A stretch of 9,546 nucleotides of DNA from Phycisphaerae bacterium (GCA_013044065.1 JABEVA010000228.1:1-9546); one strand, 5' to 3'; positions 1 to 5,722 are shown, counted from the first letter of the stretch. The notes: generated by a model not told the origin, from the sequence alone. Program-made: numbers and translations.

Positions 1-790
1 AACGAATTGGCCCGCCGCTGAAGCGCGGCACTTGTTCGTCAATAATATCGAGCCTTTGCATGAGCGGCCAGGAGCGCCCCAGCGGGCCATCCAGAGTAGC
101 CAGAAATTCTCCCTCTTGGGCATTTTCCGCCAGATGCATGGCCAGTGGCAGACGACGACTTTCCGCCACCGCCACAATCCGCTGCAAAGCCGGCCCTTCC
201 ACCGAATAAGGCGCGTGCGGAGAAAGACCGATGGAAAGGTACTCCCCAACGGCGTGGCTAGTCAACGCGGCATCGAGGCGGGCTTGCAGGGTGTGGCGGC
301 GTTTACCCAAGGCTGTAATTTCACCGAAACTGACCACGTGCACCGGGCCACCGGCCAATACGGGCCGCGTCAACTCAGGCCAGCGGGTTATGTCACCGAC
401 AGTCGTAACACCAAAGCGAACGCACTCCTCAGCCCCGCTCTGGGTGGCGTCCCGGATGACGTATGCGGCATCGGCGGGTTGCGGCATTTGCGCGACGAGT
501 TGCAACACCCAGTCCGGAAAGGCCATTGGCCCTGGAATTTTGTCACGTAAAAAACTTAATTCCAGGTGGGTATGGGCGTTGACAAAACCGGGACATAAAA
601 TGTGGTCCGAAAAGAGCTGCTCCGGCAGCCCCGGGAAGCGGAATCGGAGTTGAGCCACCGGCCCCACCGCGGCGATGCGTCCATGCTCCACGACAATACC
701 AGCCTGAGCAATTACTTCACGCGGCTGCGTCATCAAAGCTTCAGCGATGATTATTTGCCCTGGAGGTAGATCCGTCGGGAATACCGACAT
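1..790 (-). CDS. Amidohydrolase of the ATZ/TRZ (COG0402-like) deaminase family, C-terminal part outside window
   Basis: Reading the minus strand from ATG at 790 gives 263 open codons running off the window edge. A beta-rich N-terminal segment (about residues 1-65) precedes the TIM-barrel signature GFVNAHTHLELS, whose H73 and H75 are the usual metal ligands. Further metal-site or catalytic residues are H192 (PHAPYS) and H219/E222 in MHLAEN, followed by EGEF. The distal His and Asp ligands of the family should lie beyond position 1. Family members hydrolyse amino groups from purine-like or triazine rings in the cytoplasm. Candidates are aminodeoxyfutalosine deaminase of the menaquinone pathway and S-adenosylhomocysteine/methylthioadenosine deaminase; the sequence alone does not decide. 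AGGAG at 804-800 lies 9 bases before the start. The gene follows the dacB-like gene by 45 bases and is probably cotranscribed. Family assignment is firm; substrate is not. Confidence 0.88.
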   Translation of the reverse strand, partial: MSVFPTDLPPGQIIIAEALMTQPREVIAQAGIVVEHGRIAAVGPVAQLRFRFPGLPEQLFSDHILCPGFVNAHTHLELSFLRDKIPGPMAFPDWVLQLVAQMPQPADAAYVIRDATQSGAEECVRFGVTTVGDITRWPELTRPVLAGGPVHVVSFGEITALGKRRHTLQARLDAALTSHAVGEYLSIGLSPHAPYSVEGPALQRIVAVAESRRLPLAMHLAENAQEGEFLATLDGPLGRSWPLMQRLDIIDEQVPRFSGGPIR

Positions 791-835
791 GGCCAAAGAC
801 TCCTGTGCCCAGCGCCCGGCGCGTCGTCGGTGGCT

Positions 836-2314
836 TTAGCGCACGGAATTATACAGGGCGTTTACCACTTGATCTTCCCAGCCGTTCACATTACCCCGAT
901 AATGATTGACAAAGATGGCGAAAGCAAAACGCGCATGCGCCAGCGTCAAGTAGCCGCTGAGTGTGGAGGCCCCGGTGACGTGACCATCCTTCACCCTCAA
1001 AAGCGCTCTGGCGGGTGAGCGCGTTAAACGATTAACAAAGGTTCCCTGGCCGGGCTTGGCCATGGTGTCTATAAACACCCGGCCCTGCGGCTCGGCGGCA
1101 ACGTGGGCCAGTATGGTGGTGATCGCCGAGGTGGCCACGCGATCTTGGTGGGAAAGCCCGGATCCATCGACCATGTGGGTGAGGGTGGCATTCACACCAA
1201 TGGTGCCTAGATAGGCCTTAACCGCCGCGGTTCCATTGGCCCAACTCCCCGGTTGACCGGTGGCGTCGTGGCCCAGCAGTTTGCACAGACATTCCGCCAT
1301 CAAATTATAACTGTCGATGTGGGCCCGTTTCAGGATATCCGTCAGTGGTGTTCCGTACGAGGCCAGCAAAATGGGTCTGACCCCTTTTTGCGCAGCCAGC
1401 GCGGTCAGACCAGCACTGCGAACGGCCCCACTGATCGCGATGCCATGGGAAAGGAAACTTTGCTTGAGCACGGCACCGGTGTAAAGAGCCGGATTATTGA
1501 TCGTCACCTGCAAAGGATACTCGGAATCGGAGTAGCGTATTTGTCCACGCAGAAAAAAATGATTGCTGTTCGGTTGACGGTACATCCATACACTTTGCAC
1601 CGGACCACGACGGGCCTGAATCGTCACCGGCGTATAGGGTGTGGATGGAAATATCCGTACTCCCGTCGCACCGTTGGGTTGAATCGTGGGCAGCCAATTC
1701 AGACAGTTATCGGAGAAATTCAGCCCGCACACCTGGGCTTCGTACCAATCCAGAGATTGGCCTCTCGGCCATTGATGGTTAAAAAAATGTTGGTTGAAAA
1801 TATGGTCATCCACAATGACATCATGAAAGTTGGTTTGGCCAATCTTTTTAAGGTAGGCTGCCCAGTTGTCAAAGGCGGTTGTAACGGTCCAACCGACCCG
1901 ACGACACAACACCGGATCACCCAATGCCGGGTCACCGCCACCAACAATCACCAAATCATCGCCTACACGGTACAAATAAGTGTGCAGCACACCCTTGGGA
2001 CCAAGTTTGGCAAAAGCGGCGGAAGTCGTCAGCAATTTTCCATTGCTGCCGGGCATCAGCGGTAAATTCGGGTGATAACCATAAATGGGGATAGCCGCGC
2101 CGGGGGAAATCTTCACGATACTGATGCTGATTTGCGAACCGTTGAGTTGCGCCGGATCAGAGCGCAGCAGATATGCGATGCGGTCCGCCAAAGTTGCCGC
2201 GGCCGTCGTACCCGTACCGACCGAGAGCCAACTGCCAGTAGCGAGAATAAGACAACAGAAAAAAGGGCCGCTAAAGCGACGACGATGAACCGAAAATTTC
2301 AGGAACCCAGGCAC
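836..2314 (-). CDS. dacB: D-alanyl-D-alanine carboxypeptidase/endopeptidase, PBP4 type (peptidase family S13)
   Basis: This 492-residue exported enzyme should cleave D-Ala from peptidoglycan stem peptides or D-Ala-mDAP cross-links in the periplasm. A signal peptide is visible: HRRR at 10-13, a hydrophobic stretch to about residue 36, then Ala-rich sequence to about 43. The SxxK nucleophile motif is S90-N-G-K93 in PGSNGKLLTT, and the second motif is S335-Y-N337. VDGSGLSHQDRVA (382-394) and STLSGY (450-455) are family signatures. S90 to S335 spans 245 residues, as in E. coli PBP4 (S62 to S306), so the class C inserted domains are present; CGLNFSDNC (196-204) probably lies in them. The third motif, normally KTG, reads K442-D-G444. 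The start is a GTG, chosen because AAGGAGGT sits 4 bases upstream and the nearby ATG is out of frame. It is 153 bases downstream of the mutase gene and 45 upstream of the amidohydrolase. Confidence 0.93.
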   Translation of the reverse strand: MPGFLKFSVHRRRFSGPFFCCLILATGSWLSVGTGTTAAATLADRIAYLLRSDPAQLNGSQISISIVKISPGAAIPIYGYHPNLPLMPGSNGKLLTTSAAFAKLGPKGVLHTYLYRVGDDLVIVGGGDPALGDPVLCRRVGWTVTTAFDNWAAYLKKIGQTNFHDVIVDDHIFNQHFFNHQWPRGQSLDWYEAQVCGLNFSDNCLNWLPTIQPNGATGVRIFPSTPYTPVTIQARRGPVQSVWMYRQPNSNHFFLRGQIRYSDSEYPLQVTINNPALYTGAVLKQSFLSHGIAISGAVRSAGLTALAAQKGVRPILLASYGTPLTDILKRAHIDSYNLMAECLCKLLGHDATGQPGSWANGTAAVKAYLGTIGVNATLTHMVDGSGLSHQDRVATSAITTILAHVAAEPQGRVFIDTMAKPGQGTFVNRLTRSPARALLRVKDGHVTGASTLSGYLTLAHARFAFAIFVNHYRGNVNGWEDQVVNALYNSVR

Positions 2315-2318
2315 GCAT

Positions 2319-2326
2319 ACCTCCTT
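2319..2326 (-). promoter_or_regulatory. Shine-Dalgarno site that fixes the dacB start
   Basis: The minus strand reads AAGGAGGT, then ATGC, then GTG. The full-consensus site is well spaced for the GTG at 2314, which opens the long exported reading frame. The ATG embedded in the spacer (2318-2316) is too close to the site and opens only a 15-codon frame. Confidence 0.75.
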
Positions 2327-2365
2327 GTAAGGGTGAATTGTAAATGACAGACCTCGAACAATCCC

Positions 2366-2384
2366 ACCGGTTGAGTTCGCCGGT
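2366..2384. other. Inverted repeat in the mutase-dacB gap
   Basis: ACCGG (2366-2370) and CCGGT (2380-2384) form a perfect 5-bp inverted repeat around a 9-base spacer, about 50 bases upstream of the dacB start. It could be a small operator or a weak stem in the leader of dacB. Nothing else distinct was seen in this 153-base gap; no convincing -35/-10 pair was found. Confidence 0.3.
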
Positions 2385-2467
2385 CCCCAGGCAATGACTA
2401 AATAATGCCCAGTCTTAGTGTTACGAATACCTTAGTCCCAAAGTTGGCGATTGCTGGAAAAATCCGC

Positions 2468-3844
2468 TCAATGATCCACCGGTGATCCCAATTGATGGCC
2501 TACTTCTTCGAGTTTCTTTTTGAGGGTGTCAGAGGTATTGGCCTCTAAATTTAAACGCAACAGCGGTTCCGTGTTGCTTTTCCGTACGTTGAACCACCAT
2601 GTATCATATTCCACCGTAATTCCATCAAGATAGTCAATGGCGGCATCTTTATAGCGATCCGCCAACTGCCGCATGGTTCCATCTTTGTCCCGCACTTCAT
2701 AATTAATTTCACCGCTGCCGTGCCAGCGCATCAGCGGCTTAAACACATGGCTGACCGGGCTGTCGTACCGTGACAGCACGGAGAGCAAACACGCAAAGGC
2801 TATAGCCCCGGAATCGGTATTGAAGTTGTCACGGAAATAGAAATGGCCAGAAAGCTCGCCACCAAAAACCCCCTTGCTGTCCGCCAGGGCTTTTTTCATA
2901 AACGCATGACCAACGCGTTCGCGTCGTGGCACGCCGCCAGCGTTCTGAATTTCCTCCCGCACGACCCGACTGGATCGCAAATCATACACCACAGCCGCAC
3001 CGTGATTGGTTTTGAGAAAGTCCCGGGCCAGCAGGGCGGTAACAATATCGCAGCGGATCACCCGAGCCTGTTCATCCACAAAGATGCAGCGGTCCGCGTC
3101 GCCGTCAAAACAGACGCCTAAATCCGCGGCATGAGAAAGCACCGCCTCCTGGAGTTGTCGTAGGTTGGCATCCACCAGTGGATTGGGCTCATGAACAAAC
3201 CGGCCGGTTATTTCCATATTCAAGGGAATAATTTCGAGATCCGGGTGGCCCATAAAGATCTCCGGGATGAACTTACCGGCCATGCCATTGCTGGCGTCCA
3301 CCACCACCTTGAGCTTACGGCTCAGGCGAAGAAATTTGAGCACATGGGCGCGGTAGGCGGCTTGCAGATCATGAAATTCCACCTGCCCCATCCGCACCGG
3401 CGGACCCTTCCGCAGAGTCGAAGCGATCCGCTTGATCTCCTGGAGTCCGGTATCCACACCGATAGGCCGCGCCAGCAGGCCACTTATTTTAAAGCCGTTG
3501 TAGTCCGCCGGATTATGCGAGGCGGTGGTCTGTATGCCACCACAGCACCCCAGATGATTGATGGCAAAATAAATCATCGGGGTATCAATTAACCCAATGT
3601 CAATGCAATTGGATCCGGTGGAACGAATACCTTCAATCAGAGCTTTGCTTAACGACGGGCTGCTGGGCCGCATATCCCGGCCAACGATGACCATTTTTTT
3701 TCGCCGATCGGCTTTATCCAGGCCCGTTAAGTTCATCTGCAAAAATTGAGCCGTCGCATGGCCGATTTTCCATGCAATTTCTTCGTTGAGTTCGTCGGGA
3801 TAAATGCCCCGTATGTCGTAAGCCTTGAAGATATTGTCAAACAT
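2468..3844 (-). CDS. Phosphomannomutase/phosphoglucomutase (alpha-D-phosphohexomutase, AlgC/ManB type)
   Basis: This 458-residue cytoplasmic enzyme interconverts hexose 1- and 6-phosphates (mannose and/or glucose), feeding GDP-mannose or UDP-glucose synthesis for surface polysaccharides. All four family motifs are present: the phosphoserine loop TTASHNPADYNGFK with S109; the Mg-binding loop DGDADR (247-252); the sugar-specificity loop GGELSGH (328-334); and the phosphate-binding loop RKSNTEPLLR (421-430). The length matches Pseudomonas AlgC (about 463). The frame is open upstream to 3958. I chose ATG 3844 because MFDNIFKAYDIRG is the conserved family N-terminus and AAGAGG lies 6 bases before it; the 38 upstream codons look unlike coding sequence. 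A 12-bp palindrome overlaps the ribosome-binding site. Mannose versus glucose preference, and hence a symbol (manB, algC, pgm), cannot be fixed from sequence. Confidence 0.95.
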   Translation of the reverse strand: MFDNIFKAYDIRGIYPDELNEEIAWKIGHATAQFLQMNLTGLDKADRRKKMVIVGRDMRPSSPSLSKALIEGIRSTGSNCIDIGLIDTPMIYFAINHLGCCGGIQTTASHNPADYNGFKISGLLARPIGVDTGLQEIKRIASTLRKGPPVRMGQVEFHDLQAAYRAHVLKFLRLSRKLKVVVDASNGMAGKFIPEIFMGHPDLEIIPLNMEITGRFVHEPNPLVDANLRQLQEAVLSHAADLGVCFDGDADRCIFVDEQARVIRCDIVTALLARDFLKTNHGAAVVYDLRSSRVVREEIQNAGGVPRRERVGHAFMKKALADSKGVFGGELSGHFYFRDNFNTDSGAIAFACLLSVLSRYDSPVSHVFKPLMRWHGSGEINYEVRDKDGTMRQLADRYKDAAIDYLDGITVEYDTWWFNVRKSNTEPLLRLNLEANTSDTLKKKLEEVGHQLGSPVDH

Positions 3845-3851
3845 CTTTAGC

Positions 3852-3863
3852 CTCTTATAAGAG
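3852..3863. promoter_or_regulatory. Perfect 12-bp palindrome overlapping the mutase ribosome-binding site
   Basis: CTCTTATAAGAG reads the same on both strands. Its last bases on the minus strand supply AGAG of the ribosome-binding site for ATG 3844. With no loop it is more likely a dimeric-protein operator than an RNA hairpin, or it may be chance. No clear -35/-10 pair was found upstream of it. Confidence 0.35.
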
Positions 3864-4205
3864 CGTACGGCCGTTGCCGCCCCCGCTGATTTTACATCAT
3901 CCACACCGTTTAGTAGCCCAGCGCAAAGCCAACTGGAGCAGATTTCCCCAACCCGCACTGGCCGGCGCTAACTTCCCAAGCCCCCTCGAAGGCTATGGTA
4001 TCGCAGAAAACCTCATTCAGCCACAAAGCCGCCCTTGAGCAATCCTGGGATCGGTTCAATTCGCAGTCGCACCCAATACGAACGCACAACGTTATCGGCA
4101 GCCTCAAGCGGCAGATCGGCAAAATTTCTCATTCTTTTGAATTATTTCGCCGAAGAGGGAAAGGTCCGGATGAAACTGGCACTTCGAGGGGCTTTGTAGT
4201 GAATT

Positions 4206-4230
4206 CTGCCAGCTTTTATTGAGCAGGCAG
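4206..4230. other. Interrupted hairpin in the divergent spacer
   Basis: CTGCC-a-GCT pairs with AGC-a-GGCAG around the loop TTTATTG, giving 8 bp with one A-A mismatch. It lies about 145 bases upstream of the 4374 gene. There is no T-tract, so it is not an obvious terminator; its role is unknown. Confidence 0.35.
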
Positions 4231-4373
4231 CACCACTGGAAAATGCTTTTGTGCTCCGCGAAGCAACGGCGATGCGTGGTCGTCGGACCGGCGGGTTGAA
4301 ATGAAATCGATCCGGAACGGAACCTTTCGATTTTGAGCGGGTAAAGAGCCTTTTAAAGAACAGGAGAGAGCTC

Positions 4374-5090
4374 ATGGGTGTGGACGAGAAACTTAATCAA
4401 ATAGTACAGGCGGGCACTGCTCTTTGCGCTGGGCTGGCCAATTTAGGGGGCGTGGACACCGGTGGCGATTGCGGCTTTCGTCTAGCGTCACGGTTCCATG
4501 GCATTACCCCGGAATTTTCAGAGAACTTGGTGCAGGTTGCGGTGCGGAAAGGTCGCGTGGAAATCACTTCTCGGGCGACTGGTGGTGCCCCTGGTTCAAT
4601 GACGCTGCGTGTCATAGACGATGAGCCTGCAAATTCGCTGCAACCAAGCATAACCTCGGCGCTGTTACGCGTCACCAGCGGTGATTTAGCTTACATTTCA
4701 CGGGATACCATGGTGGAGTGGACATTGGATCAGCTCTTGCCAGCCTCCCGCAGTTCCATTGGAGCGCCGGGCTGTACTGGCGTCGACCCTACGTTTACCG
4801 GTGTATGGTCGTTGACGGCGCAACCTCAAATTGATTCAGCGGCGCAGGCTCTTAGCCTGCAAGTCTGCTGTATTACCGGAGACTGTGCCATAAGCCAGAT
4901 TCAATGCCTGATATCCTTTGCCGCAAGCCAGCGGGAATCCACCGAAATTCGCACCCACCTCGCCAATGGCCGCACCGGACAATTGGTGGTGGCGCTGGCT
5001 AAGCGTGAAGCTAACGCTGCAAGCGTGCGTCTAATTGACGCGCCGGTCCGGACATCGGCGGTTTCATTAAAAACGCCAGCCTATGCCTGA
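4374..5090 (+). CDS. Unrecognised 238-residue protein
   Basis: I do not recognise this protein. The ATG at 4374 has AGGAGAG 5 bases upstream (4362-4368), a good site. The product is soluble-looking: no signal peptide, no membrane segment, and several short alternating beta-like stretches (QVAVRKGRVEITS, MTLRVID, QLVVALA). It has seven cysteines (18, 33, 134, 165, 166, 171, 178), four of them clustered in VCCITGDCAISQIQC. That cluster could bind metal or form disulfides but matches no motif I know. Ser, Thr and Ala are frequent and the C-terminal 40 residues look loosely structured. The DNA contains a perfect 7-bp stem with a CTT loop (4844-4860) and a 16-base repeat shared with 5696-5711. It lies alone between divergent and downstream unrelated genes. 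Length and ribosome-binding site favour a real gene; the lack of any recognisable homology lowers confidence. Confidence 0.6.
   Translation: MGVDEKLNQIVQAGTALCAGLANLGGVDTGGDCGFRLASRFHGITPEFSENLVQVAVRKGRVEITSRATGGAPGSMTLRVIDDEPANSLQPSITSALLRVTSGDLAYISRDTMVEWTLDQLLPASRSSIGAPGCTGVDPTFTGVWSLTAQPQIDSAAQALSLQVCCITGDCAISQIQCLISFAASQRESTEIRTHLANGRTGQLVVALAKREANAASVRLIDAPVRTSAVSLKTPAYA
4844..4860 (+). other. Perfect 7-bp hairpin inside the 4374 gene
   Basis: GCAGGCT (4844-4850) pairs exactly with AGCCTGC (4854-4860) around CTT. It is inside a reading frame and has no T-tract. It may be chance, or part of the hairpin-rich character of 4374-5722. Confidence 0.35.
4954..4969. repeat. 16-base direct repeat, copy 1
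   Basis: CCCACCTCGCCAATGG occurs here, encoding part of THLANG (residues 194-199) of the 238-residue protein, and again exactly at 5696-5711. A 16-base exact match is unlikely by chance in a window this size. Confidence 0.6.
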
Positions 5091-5203
5091 AATTGGATTA
5101 TCACCACAAAAGGACGTTATCGCCAACGCCGGAGTGGTATCTAAAACTCGGCAATTTGCTCAACTTTGCACATCCAGCGGCCGATGATTTATGGGTGGAC
5201 TGG

Positions 5204-5248
5204 TATTCCCTGGCTTGACACGGGGAATAGTCGATGGGGTGTTTTTTT
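5204..5248 (+). terminator. Possible terminator of the 4374 gene
   Basis: TATTCCC (5204-5210) pairs perfectly with GGGAATA (5223-5229) across a 12-base loop, and a run of seven T follows at 5242-5248. The T-run starts 12 bases after the stem and the stem is AT-rich at its base, so it is not a textbook intrinsic terminator. Its position, about 110 bases after the 5090 stop and before the next promoter candidate, fits the role. Confidence 0.3.
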
Positions 5249-5359
5249 GGCTCGATTGGCGAGACATGCATCTTTCCGCCTCTAAAAACTCTTGTGCCGG
5301 AACTATCCCGTGAAAGCATCCGCCGTCTGCAAAATCGATTTCCCTTGCCAACGCGAAAG

Positions 5360-5368
5360 TGCTATACT
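5360..5368 (+). promoter_or_regulatory. Extended -10 promoter candidate
   Basis: TGCTATACT has the TGn extension plus TATACT, five of six bases of the -10 consensus. At 17-18 bases upstream only a poor -35 (TTCCCT or TTTCCC) is seen, which extended -10 promoters tolerate. Transcription would start near 5375, just before the 5377 hairpin and about 50 bases before ATG 5424. Confidence 0.45.
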
Positions 5369-5376
5369 TAGATGGA

Positions 5377-5399
5377 CTGGAGTGCGTGATGGCCTCCAG
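5377..5399 (+). other. Leader hairpin upstream of the 5424 frame
   Basis: CTGGAG (5377-5382) pairs with CTCCAG (5394-5399) across an 11-base loop, at the expected 5' end of a transcript from the extended -10 element. CTCC within the right arm could instead pair with GGAG of the ribosome-binding site at 5414-5417, so the two pairings exclude each other. The alternative is only 4 bp, so any switching role is speculative. Confidence 0.35.
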
Positions 5400-5423
5400 C
5401 GCCGTGGAAACGAGGAGTCCGCC

Positions 5424-5693
5424 ATGGACATGTATGATCCAACCACGGACGGCACCCCAAGAATTGCCCTTAAGCCCGCGACGGAGATTGGTTCGTCACA
5501 GGTGGTGGGCACGGTTTCACCGCGGCGGCAAGGTCTGCCTACGACCGCAGATGATGCGGTCGCCCCGATTCGCGTGAATTTTGCGACATCGGCGGAGCCG
5601 TCATCCCACGACGATACACCAGTCGAACTGACTGGTGAAGTCGTCGGGGCGCTGACGACGACACCTTGCCCGTCGGAAATCTACTTGGGTTAA
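5424..5693 (+). CDS. Small unrecognised 89-residue protein, or a reading frame within a structured RNA
   Basis: ATG 5424 is preceded by GAGGAG at 5412-5417 with 6 bases spacing; an upstream in-frame ATG at 5292 lacks such a site and would precede the promoter candidate. The product (MDMYDPTTDG to SEIYLG) is rich in Thr, Pro, Ala and acidic residues, has one cysteine near the end, no signal peptide, no membrane segment and no recognisable domain. It looks disordered. The second half of the frame is packed with strong complementary arms (5542-5649), which a coding sequence does not need, so the DNA may instead be selected for RNA structure. A perfect 9-bp hairpin follows the stop by 8 bases. 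I place coding and non-coding roughly level; both could hold. Confidence 0.42.
   Translation: MDMYDPTTDGTPRIALKPATEIGSSQVVGTVSPRRQGLPTTADDAVAPIRVNFATSAEPSSHDDTPVELTGEVVGALTTTPCPSEIYLG
5542..5649 (+). ncRNA. Candidate structured RNA: chain of strong hairpins
   Basis: Three helices follow one another. The first is CGACCGCA (5542-5549) with TGCGGTCG (5555-5562), 8 bp with loop GATGA. The second is CCGATTCGC (5565-5573) with GCGA-c-ATCGG (5583-5592), 9 bp with one bulged C. The third spans 5605-5649: CACCAGTC (5617-5624) with GACTGGTG (5630-5637) around GAACT, then an internal loop, CGACGA (5609-5614) with TCGTCG (5641-5646), and CCC with GGG after a bulged A, 17 bp in all. The pattern suggests a folded transcript starting near 5375 and ending near 5722. 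It matches no RNA family I can identify (not tmRNA, RNase P, SRP or 6S by their visible signatures). It overlaps the 5424 frame, so it may be structure within an mRNA. Confidence 0.4.
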
Positions 5694-5695
5694 CG

Positions 5696-5711
5696 CCCAC
5701 CTCGCCAATGG
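5696..5711. repeat. 16-base direct repeat, copy 2
   Basis: This is an exact copy of CCCACCTCGCCAATGG at 4954-4969. Here it is non-coding, just after the 5691-5693 stop, and supplies the left arm of the 5702-5722 hairpin. Confidence 0.6.
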
Positions 5712-5722
5712 AACATTGGCGA
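5702..5722 (+). terminator. Perfect 9-bp hairpin after the 5424 frame
   Basis: TCGCCAATG (5702-5710) and CATTGGCGA (5714-5722) pair without mismatch around GAA. Position just after the stop codon suggests a transcript 3' end. No T-tract follows (ATTCGG), so it may be a Rho-dependent or RNA-stabilising 3' stem instead of an intrinsic terminator. Confidence 0.45.

Larger units (their letters stand above)
3845..4373. other. Divergent intergenic spacer without a supported gene
   Basis: This 529-base spacer separates the leftward mutase gene from the rightward 238-residue gene and must hold promoters for both, though I found no good sigma-70 match. Short frames here (for example 3995-4222 plus and 4142-4375 minus) have weak or no ribosome-binding sites and Arg/Lys-rich, non-family-like products. 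Visible structures are: CTGCC/GGCAG (4206-4210 and 4226-4230) extended by GCT/AGC around a 7-base loop; TGCTT/AAGCA near 4243-4264; and AAATCG/CGATTT flanking a small TCCG/CGGA stem near 4304-4334. These could form a structured leader for the downstream gene. I saw no tRNA or known RNA family. Confidence 0.5.
5091..5423. other. Spacer between the 4374 gene and the 5424 frame
   Basis: No supported gene lies in these 333 bases. They hold a terminator-like stem at 5204-5229 with a T7 run at 5242-5248, an extended -10 promoter candidate at 5360-5368, and a leader hairpin at 5377-5399. A perfect TTGACA at 5215-5220 has no -10 at a usable distance. The short frames here have no good ribosome-binding site. 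Confidence 0.5.

Noticed and set aside
800..835. GC-rich GCGCCCGGCGC between dacB and the amidohydrolase as a terminator
   Set aside because: The stem leaves only 1-3 bases of loop and no T-tract follows on either strand; the two genes are more likely cotranscribed.
1253..2065. 270-codon plus-strand frame
   Set aside because: It lies antisense inside the PBP4-like gene, whose minus-strand product has all its family motifs.
3845..3958. N-terminal extension of the phosphohexomutase to 3958
   Set aside because: The conserved family N-terminus and the ribosome-binding site both point to ATG 3844.
4050..4062. GGTTCAATTC, resembling a tRNA T-loop
   Set aside because: The flanking bases do not form a 5-bp T-stem and no acceptor, anticodon or D arm could be fitted.
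3995..4222. 75-codon plus-strand frame in the divergent spacer
   Set aside because: Poorly spaced ribosome-binding site, no family resemblance, and an equally long frame overlaps on the other strand.
5215..5220. Perfect TTGACA -35 hexamer
   Set aside because: No -10-like hexamer lies 15-19 bases downstream; it sits in the loop of the 5204-5229 stem.
5345..5368. TTGCCA with TATACT as a sigma-70 promoter pair
   Set aside because: The spacer is only 12 bases; the TATACT element is better read as an extended -10.
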